Shown here: piece after piece, positions 51,364-60,130 of the stretch
Numbering within the stretch: position 1 is the first letter of the stretch
How the letters are laid out: every line of letters begins with the position of its first letter
Source: RUG563 sp045589355
GTDB lineage: Bacteria; Bacillota; Clostridia; Christensenellales; Aristaeellaceae
Reading direction: 5' to 3'
Length of the DNA: 64,000 nt
Assembly (NCBI GenBank): GCA_045589355.1
Contig: JAZNOW010000069.1
Location: 232,739 to 296,738, forward strand
Notes under the pieces: generated by a model
Database searches by the model: none
What the model was told of the DNA's origin: nothing
What the model saw: only the letters and a program-made list of their open reading frames with translations
Position numbers and translations under genes: made by a program

Positions 51364-51903
51364 TCAGGCTTCCGGCACCATCAGGCCCAGGTCGCCGTCT
51401 TTACGCAGGTAGAGCACATTGGTGCGTTCGGTTTCGATATCAACGAATACGAAGAAGGAATGGCCCAGCAGCTCCATCTGCAAAATGGCGTCTTCCACAG
51501 CCATGGGACGCACGGGGAATTCTTTGGTGCGGACGATCTTGCGTTCGCCGGTTCCGTACACCTGAGGATCTTCGATGAATTCGGGGGTTTCTTCCCGGTA
51601 GGCGTCTTCACGCAGCCGCTTTTCCAGCTTGGTGCGGTGACGCAGGATCTGCCTTTCCAGCTTGGCAAGGCACTTGTCGATGGCCATGAAGAGGTTATCC
51701 TTGCTGGCAGATTCGGCACGCAGCGTGACACCGCTCATGGGCACGGTAATTTCGCAGATGCGTTCTTCCCGCTCCTTGCGCAGGCGCACGATCATTTCCG
51801 TATCAGCCTTCAGATAGCGCTCCATGGTGGCGGTCTTTTTGGTGATGCGGTTGGTGATTCCCGGGGTGACAACCATGTTCTTGGCGGTAATGGTGGTTTT
51901 CAT
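51364..51903 (-). CDS. hpf: Ribosome hibernation promoting factor, long form
   Basis: A 179-residue long HPF: the N-terminal 100 residues are the ribosome-binding S30AE domain (TITAKNMVVTPGITNRITKK ... FMAIDKCLAKLERQILRH), and the C-terminal 60 form the dimerisation domain (KEFPVRPMAVEDAILQMELL then FFVFVDIETERTNVLY). It makes inactive 100S ribosomes in stationary phase. AAAGGAG precedes the ATG. Single-gene unit. Confidence 0.95.
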   Translation of the reverse strand: MKTTITAKNMVVTPGITNRITKKTATMERYLKADTEMIVRLRKEREERICEITVPMSGVTLRAESASKDNLFMAIDKCLAKLERQILRHRTKLEKRLREDAYREETPEFIEDPQVYGTGERKIVRTKEFPVRPMAVEDAILQMELLGHSFFVFVDIETERTNVLYLRKDGDLGLMVPEA

Positions 51904-52069
51904 GGCGATACTCCTTTCGCGTTATGATAGCCGGGCCGCCCGGCCATGTTTTTCTCTTCTCTCCCTCTTGTATTTCTTATATTCGACGTTTATTCTCTCA
52001 TTTCCTGCTGCAAACAAAAAAATATTTTTCCATTTCTTTTCAGCACGCAATCGGTTACATCCAGGCATG

Positions 52070-52117
52070 AAAAAACGGCCGAAATGTAACTGATGCGGTT
52101 ACATCTTGGCCGTTTTG
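52070..52117 (-). terminator. Terminator of the Asp23-DAK2 operon
   Basis: Long hairpin AACGGCC-AAGATGTAAC with GTTACATTTC-GGCCGTT, then T-run on the minus strand. Confidence 0.85.
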
Positions 52118-52141
52118 GCATTACGCTATGTAATTCTTTTC

Positions 52142-53797
52142 TTATTCCACGCTGATCAGGTAGTAGTACAGGGGCTGGCCGCCGGAGTGCACTTCCACGT
52201 CGCAATCCTCATAAATGCTTTCAATTTCGTCCGCCAGGGCCTGTGCTTCTTCTTCGGTGGTGTCGGCGCCGTAATAAACGGTGATCAGGCCGTCATCATC
52301 GGTTACAATATCCCGCATGAGGGACAGGGCCACGTCGTGAGTATTGTCGGCCTTCACGGTTACTTTGCCATTGTGCAGGCCGATGATGTCGCCCTCGTTG
52401 ATGTGCATGTCTTCGAACTCGCTGTCGCGCACGGCGAAGGTGATCATGCCGGTGCGAACCTTCTGGGCCGCTTCGTCCATGCGCTGCATGTTTTCGTCGG
52501 CAGAAAGCTCGGGCTGGAACGCCACGGCCGCGGCAATGCCCATGGCCACGTTCTTGGTGGGCAGCACCACAACGTTCTTTTCGGAAAGCTCCGCCGCCTG
52601 CTGGGCAGCCAGAATGATGTTGCCGTTGTTGGGGAACACGAACACGGTTTCCGCGTTCACGGCGTCAATGGCCTTCTGCAAATCTTCGATGGAGGGATTC
52701 ATGGTCTGGCCGCCTTCCACGATGCCGTCCACGCCCAGGTCCTTGAGAATATTGGAGAAGCCTTCGCCCAGGGAAACGCTCACCATGCCGTAAGCCTTGG
52801 GCGGCTCCTTGGCGGCTTCTGCGGCCTTGCGGCGCAGGTTTTCCCGGCGCTGTTCCACCATGTTTTCGATCTTCAGGTTCACCAGTTCGCCCAGGTTCAG
52901 GCCGTACTGCAGGGCCTTGCCGGGGTCATTGGTGTGCACATGCACCTTCACCAGTTCCAGATCGCCCACCACCAGCACGCAATCGCCGATGCGGTTCAGC
53001 TGACGACGGAAATGGTCGATATCTTCATCCTTTTTGTCTTCCTTCAGGTTCTGGATGAGGAATTCGGTGCAATAGGCAAAGGTGATTTCTTCCAGGCTGT
53101 CGTGGTCGTCTTCAAACTGAATATCGTCCACGCTTTCCACCGTGCCGTCATGGATGTGGAGATCCTCCAGGTTTTCGCCCCGCAGCACTGCGGCATAGCC
53201 GGTATACAGCAGCATCAGGCCCCGGCCGCCGGCATCCACCACGCCCGCCTGCTTGAGCACAGGCAGCATTTCGGGGGTGCGGTTGAGGATCTTTTCGCCG
53301 CTGGTGAGAATCACGTTGAACAAAGCATCATAATCATCGGGCGCCAGCTCCGCCTGACGCACGGCGTCTTCGGCAATAACACGGGCCACGGTGAGGATGG
53401 TGCCTTCCTTGGGCTTCATCACGGCTTTGTAGGCAGTATCGGCGCCGCTTTTAAGAGCGGCAGCAAACTGCTTGGGAGTGATTTTTTCCACGCCTTCCAG
53501 CGCCCGGGCAAAGCCGCGGTACAGCTGGCTGGTGATCACGCCGGAGTTGCCGCGGGCGCCGCGCAGGGCACCCTTGGCCAGGGCATCCGCCGCTTCGCCG
53601 GCGCTGGTGAATTCCCTCTGGTTCACTTCCCGGGTGGCGCTGGTCATGGTCAGGCTCATGTTGGTGCCCGTATCGCCGTCCGGCACAGGGAACACGTTCA
53701 GCGCGTCCACGTTTTCACGGTTCTTTTCCAGTAACGCTGCACCTGCCAGCACCATTTCCCGCAGCAGCAGCCCGTCAATTGCTTGTACCTGAATCAA
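52142..53797 (-). CDS. DAK2 domain fatty-acid-kinase-like protein (YloV/FakA family)
   Basis: A 551-residue protein: N-terminal DhaL/DAK2 ATP-binding domain (VFPVPDGDTGTNMSLTMTSA, ARGNSGVITSQLYRG, VVDAGGRGLMLLYTG), a middle domain, and the C-terminal DegV-like module (SLGEGFSNILKDLGVDGIVE). FakA phosphorylates FakB-bound fatty acids. The start is TTG at 53797, with GGAGGGAAA upstream. It follows an Asp23 gene, the order seen in Bacillus yloU-yloV. Phospholipid incorporation of exogenous fatty acids is the likely role. Confidence 0.9.
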   Translation of the reverse strand: MIQVQAIDGLLLREMVLAGAALLEKNRENVDALNVFPVPDGDTGTNMSLTMTSATREVNQREFTSAGEAADALAKGALRGARGNSGVITSQLYRGFARALEGVEKITPKQFAAALKSGADTAYKAVMKPKEGTILTVARVIAEDAVRQAELAPDDYDALFNVILTSGEKILNRTPEMLPVLKQAGVVDAGGRGLMLLYTGYAAVLRGENLEDLHIHDGTVESVDDIQFEDDHDSLEEITFAYCTEFLIQNLKEDKKDEDIDHFRRQLNRIGDCVLVVGDLELVKVHVHTNDPGKALQYGLNLGELVNLKIENMVEQRRENLRRKAAEAAKEPPKAYGMVSVSLGEGFSNILKDLGVDGIVEGGQTMNPSIEDLQKAIDAVNAETVFVFPNNGNIILAAQQAAELSEKNVVVLPTKNVAMGIAAAVAFQPELSADENMQRMDEAAQKVRTGMITFAVRDSEFEDMHINEGDIIGLHNGKVTVKADNTHDVALSLMRDIVTDDDGLITVYYGADTTEEEAQALADEIESIYEDCDVEVHSGGQPLYYYLISVE

Positions 53798-53840
53798 AGG
53801 TATTTCCCTCCGTTCAATTCTTGTGGTTTTCAGGGGCGCC

Positions 53841-54191
53841 TCAGACGCGGATGCCCTCCACACTGATATTGACGGAGCGAACCTTGACCCCCGTCATGCT
53901 CTCCAGCTTATAGCGGACCACTTCCACAATGGTCTTGCACACTTCTGCCACGCTGATGCCGTATTCCACCACGATGAACAGATCAACATCCAGCTGATTG
54001 TCCACCATGCGCACCTGCACGCCGCGGCTCAAATTTTCTCTGCCCAGCCATTCCACCAGGCCATCCTTTGCACGCTTGGAGGACATGGCCACGATGCCAT
54101 AGCATTCCAGGGCAGCATAACCAACAACCTTCAGCAGCACATCTTCGGAAATAAAGATGGTGCCAATATCATTTTTCACTTTACATTCCAT
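53841..54191 (-). CDS. Asp23/Gls24 family envelope stress protein
   Basis: A 116-residue protein (GTIFISEDVLLKVVGYAALE ... LDVDLFIVVEYGISVAEVCK) typical of Asp23/YloU. Such proteins are membrane-associated with partners. AGGAGG precedes the ATG. It is the first gene of the Asp23-DAK2 unit. Confidence 0.93.
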   Translation of the reverse strand: MECKVKNDIGTIFISEDVLLKVVGYAALECYGIVAMSSKRAKDGLVEWLGRENLSRGVQVRMVDNQLDVDLFIVVEYGISVAEVCKTIVEVVRYKLESMTGVKVRSVNISVEGIRV

Positions 54192-54239
54192 ATTTGCCGA
54201 ACCTCCTTAGCTGCCTTTGACCATACTAGGTCATTTGAT

Positions 54240-54268
54240 AGTATACGTTATTTTGGCTCAAGATGCAA
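54240..54268 (-). promoter_or_regulatory. Promoter of the Asp23-DAK2 operon
   Basis: TTGCAT, 17 bases, TATACT on the minus strand. Confidence 0.6.
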
Positions 54269-54349
54269 GCAAAGATTTTCTCGAAAAAGGAAAATGTGTG
54301 AATCTTCAACTTTTTTCGTCACTATTTGGACATTTTTCACATCCCTTGC

Positions 54350-54378
54350 TTGTACTTCCCTGTTTTTTCATGTATAAT
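54350..54378 (+). promoter_or_regulatory. Promoter of the mannitol dehydrogenase-family gene
   Basis: TTGTAC, 17 bases, TATAAT, 50 bases before the ATG. Confidence 0.65.
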
Positions 54379-54427
54379 AAGTGAAATATGAGACAAAAAC
54401 AACTGCTGAAGGGAGCATGATCGTCCT

Positions 54428-56038
54428 ATGAAATTATGCCTCAACGCCCTGAAAGATACCGCCCTCTGGCAAAAAGCCGGCTTCGAACTGCCTGCCTTTG
54501 ACGTGGAAAAAGTGGCTGCCAATACCAAAGCCGCCCCCACCTGGCTGCACCTTGGCGCCGGCAATATTTTCCGTGCTTTCCCCGCGGCCGACCTGCAGAA
54601 GCTGCTGGACCGGGGCGAATGGAACACCGGCATTGTGGTGGCCGAATGCTTTGACGGCCAGATCATCGACATGGCCTATACCCCCTTTGACAGCCTGAGC
54701 GTTTTGTGCGTGCTCAAAAGCGATGGATCCGTGGACAAAAAGGTGATCGCATCCGTATGCGAAGCATTGCGCTGCGACGGCAAAAACGAACAGGACGATG
54801 CCCGGCTTTTCCAGGTGCTGGCCGCACCTTCCCTGCAGATGGTGTCCCTCACCATCACCGAAAAAGGCTATGCGGTGAAGAACGCCCAGGGCCAGGTGCT
54901 TCCCTTCATTCAGGCCGATATCGAAAACGGCCCCTCCAGATCAGCATCCACCATGGGCAAGCTGGCTGCCGGGCTGTACAAGCGTTTTATGAACGGCAAA
55001 TATCCCCTGTCCCTTGTCAGCATGGACAACTGCAGCGGCAACGGTGATAAGCTGAAGGCGGCTGTTCTGTGCATTGCGGAGGGATGGGTGAAAAACGGCC
55101 TGGCGGAAGAAAATTTCCTTTCTTATCTGAAAGATGAAGAAAAGATTGCCTTCCCCATCTCCATGATCGACAAAATCACCCCCCGCCCCGACGCCAAGGT
55201 GGCCGCGATGCTGAAGGAATGCGGCTTTGAAGATGTAGACACCATCATCACCGAAAAAAACACCTACACCGCCGCCTTCGTCAACGCCGAAGAAACGGAA
55301 TACCTGGTGGTGGAAGATAAATTCCCCGCCGGCCGTCCGCCGCTGGAAAAGGCAGGCATCTATTTCACCGACCGGGAAACAGTGGACAAAACCGAAAAAA
55401 TGAAGGTATGCACCTGCCTCAACCCCCTGCACACCGCCCTGGCCATTCTGGGCTGTTTGCTGGGCCACGAAACCATCTGCAACGAAATGAGTGACCCGGA
55501 CCTTTCCCGTCTGGTGCACCATCTGGCCTATGTGGAAGCCATGCCGGTGGTGGTAAACCCCGGCATCCTCTCCCCCGAAAAGTTCGCCGGCGAAGTGCTG
55601 GAAAAGCGTCTGCCCAACCCCTTCATGCCCCCCCCCCCCCCGCGCATTGCCACCGATACCTCCCAGAAGCTGCCCATCCGCTTTGGCGAAACCATGAAAA
55701 TGTACCAGCAGCGGGAGGATCTGCACTTGTCTTCCCTCAAGGGCATTCCCTTTGTGCTGGCTGCCTGGCTGCGCTACCTTATGGCCATCGATGACGCCAT
55801 GGCCCCCTTCGCCCCCAGCCCTGATCCTATGCTCTCTCAGATGCAGGCAGCCCTTTCCTTCCTGAAGATGGGTGAAAAGGTGGAAAAGGAACAGCTGCAG
55901 GGCGTGCTCAGCCGCAAGGATATTTTCGGCCTGGACGTGTATGCAACGCCCCTGGCCGATACCGTTACCCACTGGCTGAACCGGATGCTGGAAGGAAAAG
56001 GCGCCATCCGCCGTGCCCTGCAGGATATGCTGGCATAA
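54428..56038 (+). CDS. Mannitol dehydrogenase family protein (fructuronate reductase-like)
   Basis: A 536-residue long-chain dehydrogenase: Rossmann part (THLHLGAGNIFRAF-like WLHLGAGNIFRAFPA), then catalytic domain with MDNCSGNGDKLKAAV, and the conserved KLPIRFGETMK. Family members reduce D-mannonate, D-arabinitol or tagaturonate with NAD(P). Between residues 400-408 the normal loop (P-D-T-P-Q-R-I-A-T-D) is replaced by PPPPPRIATD, caused by a 14-base run of C at 55628-55641. The frame is kept. It may be a real hypervariable tract or an assembly error. Substrate unknown. Confidence 0.85.
   Translation: MKLCLNALKDTALWQKAGFELPAFDVEKVAANTKAAPTWLHLGAGNIFRAFPAADLQKLLDRGEWNTGIVVAECFDGQIIDMAYTPFDSLSVLCVLKSDGSVDKKVIASVCEALRCDGKNEQDDARLFQVLAAPSLQMVSLTITEKGYAVKNAQGQVLPFIQADIENGPSRSASTMGKLAAGLYKRFMNGKYPLSLVSMDNCSGNGDKLKAAVLCIAEGWVKNGLAEENFLSYLKDEEKIAFPISMIDKITPRPDAKVAAMLKECGFEDVDTIITEKNTYTAAFVNAEETEYLVVEDKFPAGRPPLEKAGIYFTDRETVDKTEKMKVCTCLNPLHTALAILGCLLGHETICNEMSDPDLSRLVHHLAYVEAMPVVVNPGILSPEKFAGEVLEKRLPNPFMPPPPPRIATDTSQKLPIRFGETMKMYQQREDLHLSSLKGIPFVLAAWLRYLMAIDDAMAPFAPSPDPMLSQMQAALSFLKMGEKVEKEQLQGVLSRKDIFGLDVYATPLADTVTHWLNRMLEGKGAIRRALQDMLA
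55628..55641 (+). repeat. 14-base homopolymeric C tract
   Basis: Inside the mannitol dehydrogenase-family gene, in the loop before RIATDTSQKLP. A tract of this length would slip easily; length changes not divisible by three would switch the gene off. Confidence 0.7.
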
Positions 56039-56061
56039 CGCAAAAGCAACACGCATTACAA

Positions 56062-56095
56062 AAGAAGACCCCCTTCAAGGGGTCTTCTCTTTTTG
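56062..56095 (+). terminator. Rho-independent terminator
   Basis: GAAGACCCC and GGGGTCTTC pair around CTTCAA, then CTTTTT. Confidence 0.85.
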
Positions 56096-56114
56096 TATAG
56101 AAAGGATGATTGCC

Positions 56115-57086
56115 ATGTGCACCGCCGTCACCTATCACACCCGCAGCCATTACTTTGGCCGCACCCTGGACCTGGAACACACCTTCCTGGAAGAAGTGAT
56201 CGTCACCCCCCGCCGCTTTCCCCTGCCTATGCGCCACCTGCCCTCCATGAAAACCCATTTTGCCATCATCGGCATGGCCTCGGTGGTGGAGGGCTACCCT
56301 TTGTATTATGACGCCTGCAACGAGCACGGCCTTGCCATGGCCGGGCTGAATTTTCCCGACCATGCCCATTACTTCCCCGTTCAGGAAGGAGCGGAAAACG
56401 TTGCTTCCTTCGAGCTTATCCCCTGGCTGCTGGGCCAGAGCCGGGACATCCATCAGGCAAAGGAAATGCTGCAAAAAGTCAGCCTCTGCCACACCCCCTT
56501 CAGCCAGCGGCTTCCTTCTTCGCCGCTTCACTGGCTGCTGGCCGACAAAACATCCTCTGTCACCATTGAATGTACCCAGGACGGCCTGCACCTGTACGAT
56601 AACCCGGTGGGCGTGCTTACCAACAATCCGTCCTTTCCCTATCACCTTACCCATCTGTGCGATTTCATGCACCTTACCCGTCTGCCGCCGGAAAACCACC
56701 TGCCCGGCCTCACCCTTTCCCCGTACAGCCGGGGCATGGGTGCCATGGGCCTGCCGGGGGATCTTTCCTCCGCCTCCCGCTTTGTCCGGGCTGCCTTTGT
56801 GAAGCTGCACTCCCTCTCCAGCCCAGGCGAAGCGGAAAGCGTCAGCCAGTTCTTTCACATTTTAGGCGCCGTTGCCCAGCAGCGGGGATGCGTGCAGCTG
56901 TCCGATGGCGGGCTGGAGATTACCGCCTACACTTCCTGCATCAATCAGGAGCTGGGCATTTACTACTACACCACCTACGAAAACCAGTGCATTTCCGCCG
57001 TGCACCTGCATCGGTGCGACCTGGAAGGCCATACCCTGTTCACCTTCCCCTTACAAAAACAGCAGCGCATTTTCTGGCAAAACTAG
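56115..57086 (+). CDS. Choloylglycine hydrolase family (bile salt hydrolase-like)
   Basis: A 323-residue Ntn hydrolase; Cys2 (MCTAVTYHT) becomes the N-terminal nucleophile after Met removal. Other conserved residues are Arg16 and Asp19 (GRTLDLE), Asn79 (GLNFPDH), Asn171 (VLTNNPSFPY) and Arg222 in GLPGDLSSASRF. This combination matches bile salt hydrolases, which deconjugate glycine/taurine bile acids in the gut; penicillin V acylases share the fold. No signal peptide. It ends four bases before the 74-bp tandem repeats. Confidence 0.9.
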   Translation: MCTAVTYHTRSHYFGRTLDLEHTFLEEVIVTPRRFPLPMRHLPSMKTHFAIIGMASVVEGYPLYYDACNEHGLAMAGLNFPDHAHYFPVQEGAENVASFELIPWLLGQSRDIHQAKEMLQKVSLCHTPFSQRLPSSPLHWLLADKTSSVTIECTQDGLHLYDNPVGVLTNNPSFPYHLTHLCDFMHLTRLPPENHLPGLTLSPYSRGMGAMGLPGDLSSASRFVRAAFVKLHSLSSPGEAESVSQFFHILGAVAQQRGCVQLSDGGLEITAYTSCINQELGIYYYTTYENQCISAVHLHRCDLEGHTLFTFPLQKQQRIFWQN

Positions 57087-57089
57087 CAG

Positions 57090-57385
57090 GGGCATTGCCC
57101 CTGCACCCAGCGGCGGATATTGCAAATTCTCCTCCATCCAGCATTTTCCCGCTGCAACTTTCCGGGCATCGCCCCTGCACCCAGCGGCGGATATTGCTTG
57201 TTTCTCTTTCACCAACACCCTCTCGCTGCAACTTTCCGGGCATCGCCCCTGCACCCAGTAGCGGATATTGCTTGTTTCTCTTTCACCAACACCCTCCCGC
57301 TGCAGCTTTCCGGGCATCGCCCCTCCACCCAGCGGCGGATATTGCAAATTCTCCTCCATCCAGCATTTTCCCGCTGCAACGTTCA
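57090..57385 (+). repeat. 74-bp tandem repeat array (four units, pattern A-B-B-A)
   Basis: Units start at 57090, 57164, 57238 and 57312, exactly 74 bases apart. Each begins GGGGCATTGCCCC or GGGCATCGCCCC and continues TGCACCCAGCGGCGGATATTG. The middle is TTCTCCTCCATCCAG-type in units 1 and 4 and TTTCTCTTTCACCAACACC-type in units 2 and 3; the end CCCGCTGCAACTTTC is shared. The array runs to the stop codon of the convergent P-loop gene. Confidence 0.92.
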
Positions 57386-58402
57386 GGGCAATTCCTCCAG
57401 CACTTCCTGGGTGATGGCCTGCAATCTGCCAAAGTCCATGGCGTCAATGTAATAGCGTTCCAGCCTGTCATGGCCGGCCTTGGCTTCCGCCAGCACCTCC
57501 ACCGCCTGATGCAGGCACAGGTCATGCACCGCCCGGTCAAAGGAGAGCCGGCTGGAAAAACGAATAATTTCCTCCTGCTTCATCTCCGGCGAAAGGATGC
57601 GGCTGCCCTTGGGGCAAGCGGTGGTAAAGAGGGTATCTCCAGCCTGCAGGTGGGTCAGCTTTCTTCCCTCCAAAGGATCGTACCAGCAGCGAATCTCCAG
57701 TTTCCTTTGCCTTGCCAGATGCAGAAGAGGGCGGAAAAAATCATCTGCATCCATGCCGAAAGGAAGCTGCAAACTGACCATCACCCGGCTGTCCAGCCAG
57801 CTGGGATACTGCACCACACCCTGCCACGTAACAGCCTGCAAAAAGGCATGGCTTTCCTTTCCTTCCTCCCCGTCGGGCACCAGCGCCAGCAGCTCGTTCA
57901 CCAGTTGCCTGCGCTTATCCGCTTCCAGCGCACAGCGGTACACCGCATCCGCATCCTGCCGCATCACGGCGGCCGCCTTCAGGCAGCGGTACGCCCGGGC
58001 ATAAGTGCGGCTTACTTCCGCAAACACGCCGGCCACTTCTTCATGCTGCTCGGAAAGCAGTTTCTCGTTCAGGCACACCCCAAGGTTCAGAATGCCGTCC
58101 GCCGCCCCGGGGCACACAGGGTCCAGCACATGGGGGGCGGTGCCGTCCACCATCAAATACCCTTTTTCCGGCACATACACCGCATCCATGCTGTCCGGGT
58201 CCCCGGAGCAATGATAGAAATGCACCTCCAGCCCCTCTTTTTCGTAATGGCCCCCCACTTTTTTCATCAGCGTGCTTTTGCCCACGCCCGGGCCGCCTTT
58301 GATGATCACCGTCCGTTTAGCCGATTGCATCAATTGCGGATAATATCCATAAAAACCTTCCGCCGTATTGCTTCCTGCAAACAAATGTTTTGTTCTTTCC
58401 AT
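57383..58402 (-). CDS. P-loop ATPase of unknown role (PRK06851-like)
   Basis: A 339-residue protein with a Walker A motif (IIKGGPGVGKSTLMKKVG, near residues 34-45) and two ATPase-like halves separated at about residue 180. It reminds me of an uncharacterised clostridial ATPase family sometimes annotated PRK06851; a role in sporulation is suggested only by its divergence from spoIVA. ATG 58402 follows GGAGGGAG. Its 3' end meets the tandem repeat. Confidence 0.72.
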   Translation of the reverse strand: MERTKHLFAGSNTAEGFYGYYPQLMQSAKRTVIIKGGPGVGKSTLMKKVGGHYEKEGLEVHFYHCSGDPDSMDAVYVPEKGYLMVDGTAPHVLDPVCPGAADGILNLGVCLNEKLLSEQHEEVAGVFAEVSRTYARAYRCLKAAAVMRQDADAVYRCALEADKRRQLVNELLALVPDGEEGKESHAFLQAVTWQGVVQYPSWLDSRVMVSLQLPFGMDADDFFRPLLHLARQRKLEIRCWYDPLEGRKLTHLQAGDTLFTTACPKGSRILSPEMKQEEIIRFSSRLSFDRAVHDLCLHQAVEVLAEAKAGHDRLERYYIDAMDFGRLQAITQEVLEELP

Positions 58403-58536
58403 TGGCTTATCTCCCTCCATTGCTTATGCATGCTACGCTATGCATCCTGCCCGCCCAATATGCATGCCCCTTTTGTTGCATATCCCCTTCTTCCCGGGCA
58501 TACACATTTTGCGAAAGCGAAAAGGAGGCATTTTTT

Positions 58537-60036
58537 ATGGAGCAAACCGCTTATGGGGCAGCGAAGCCCCTTTACCGGGATATGCTGGAAAGAACCCAGG
58601 GGGAACTGTACATTGGCGTGGTGGGCCCGGTGCGCACCGGCAAAAGCACCCTCATTGCCCGCTTTATGGAGCAGATGGTGCTGCCCTACGTTGCCCCCGG
58701 TGCCCGGAAGGACCGGCTGACGGACGAAATGCCCCAGTCCGGTTCCGGCCGCATGATCATGACCTGCCAGCCCTGCTTCATTCCCGGAGAAGGCGCCGCC
58801 GAAATTGAACTGGCGGACGGCCTGAAGGCCAAGGTGCGCATGGTGGACTCGGTGGGTTATCTGGTGCCCGGCGCTCAGGGCGCCCAGGAAGGAGAAGAAG
58901 CCCGGATGGTATCCACCCCCTGGGCTCAGGAGGATATGCCCTTTGAGGAAGCAGCCGCCCTGGGCACCCAAAAAGTGATGGAGGACCATGCCACCGTGGG
59001 CCTTGTGGTCACCTGCGACGGCACGGTGGCCGACCTGCCACGCAGCGCCTATACCCAGGCAGAAGAAACGGCCATCCGCCAATTGAAGCAAACGGGCAAG
59101 CCTTTTTCCGTGGTGCTCAATTCTGCCCGTCCTGCCGATGCCGAAGCGGAAGCATTGCGCCGGGCGCTGGAGAAAAAATACGATGTGCCCGTTTCCTTAT
59201 TGAATGTAAAAGAAATGACGGAAGAGGATCTGCAGCGCCTGCTCTCCGCCCTGCTGATGGCGTTCCCCTTGCGGGAAGTGCGTTTCGCCCTGCCCGATTG
59301 GGTGAGTGCCCTGAGCCCGGACCATTGGCTGCCCGCCGCTGCCGTGCAGGCGGTGAAAAAGCTCAGCGGCGTGATGAAGCAGATGCGGGATAAAACCATG
59401 ACCGCCGCCGCCTTTCAGGGGTCCGATCAGCTGGACCTGCCCACCGGCGAACAGGTGGACCTGGGCAGCGGCACCCTGCGCTACACCCTGCCCGTCAAGG
59501 AAGGGCTGTTCAGCCGCATCCTGTCCGAGCAATGCGGCGAAACCATCACCGGCGACGCCCATCTTTTGTCCCTGATGACGGAATTGGTGCAGGCAAAACG
59601 GGCCTATGACCGTATTGCCGGCGCCCTGAAAGCCGTGGAGCAAACGGGCTACGGCCTGGTCACCCCGGATATGGACGCCATCCACCTGCAAAAACCGGAA
59701 CTGATGCGCCAGGGCAACCGCTTTGGCATCCGGCTGCGGGCCAATGCCCCCACCCTTCACCTGATCCGCTCCGATATCGAAACGGAAGTAGCCCCCATTC
59801 TGGGCACCCAGGAGCAAAGCGAAGCCTTCATCGAAACCCTGAACCAGCAATACGAAAACGACCGGCAGGCCCTGTGGGATACCAACTTTTTCGGCAAGTC
59901 CCTGCAGACGCTGGTGCAGGAAGGCTTGAGCGGCAAGCTGCACCGCATGCCCGCCGATGCCCAGGAAAAGGTGCAGACGGCCCTTACCCGTATGCTCAAC
60001 GAAGGGGAAGGCGGCATGATCTGCATCCTGCTTTGA
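58537..60036 (+). CDS. spoIVA: Stage IV sporulation protein A
   Basis: A 499-residue SpoIVA with P-loop GVVGPVRTGKSTLIARFMEQ (residues 27-46) and conserved DSVGYLVPGA. It is an ATPase that polymerises on the forespore surface and anchors the spore coat. Length matches the Bacillus protein. AAAAGGAGG precedes the ATG. This shows the organism belongs to a spore-forming lineage. Confidence 0.97.
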   Translation: MEQTAYGAAKPLYRDMLERTQGELYIGVVGPVRTGKSTLIARFMEQMVLPYVAPGARKDRLTDEMPQSGSGRMIMTCQPCFIPGEGAAEIELADGLKAKVRMVDSVGYLVPGAQGAQEGEEARMVSTPWAQEDMPFEEAAALGTQKVMEDHATVGLVVTCDGTVADLPRSAYTQAEETAIRQLKQTGKPFSVVLNSARPADAEAEALRRALEKKYDVPVSLLNVKEMTEEDLQRLLSALLMAFPLREVRFALPDWVSALSPDHWLPAAAVQAVKKLSGVMKQMRDKTMTAAAFQGSDQLDLPTGEQVDLGSGTLRYTLPVKEGLFSRILSEQCGETITGDAHLLSLMTELVQAKRAYDRIAGALKAVEQTGYGLVTPDMDAIHLQKPELMRQGNRFGIRLRANAPTLHLIRSDIETEVAPILGTQEQSEAFIETLNQQYENDRQALWDTNFFGKSLQTLVQEGLSGKLHRMPADAQEKVQTALTRMLNEGEGGMICILL

Positions 60037-60130
60037 CAAGCTAATGCCACAAAAGGCGGCTGTACATTTTTCCGTTTTTGCGCTATAATAAGCAAAGCAA
60101 ACGCAATACCGCAGAAATGAGGCATGCCCC

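Noticed and set aside
57090..57385. CRISPR array
   Set aside because: Units are 74 bases, variable only in the middle with two alternating types, repeats are not flanked by unique spacers, and no cas genes occur.
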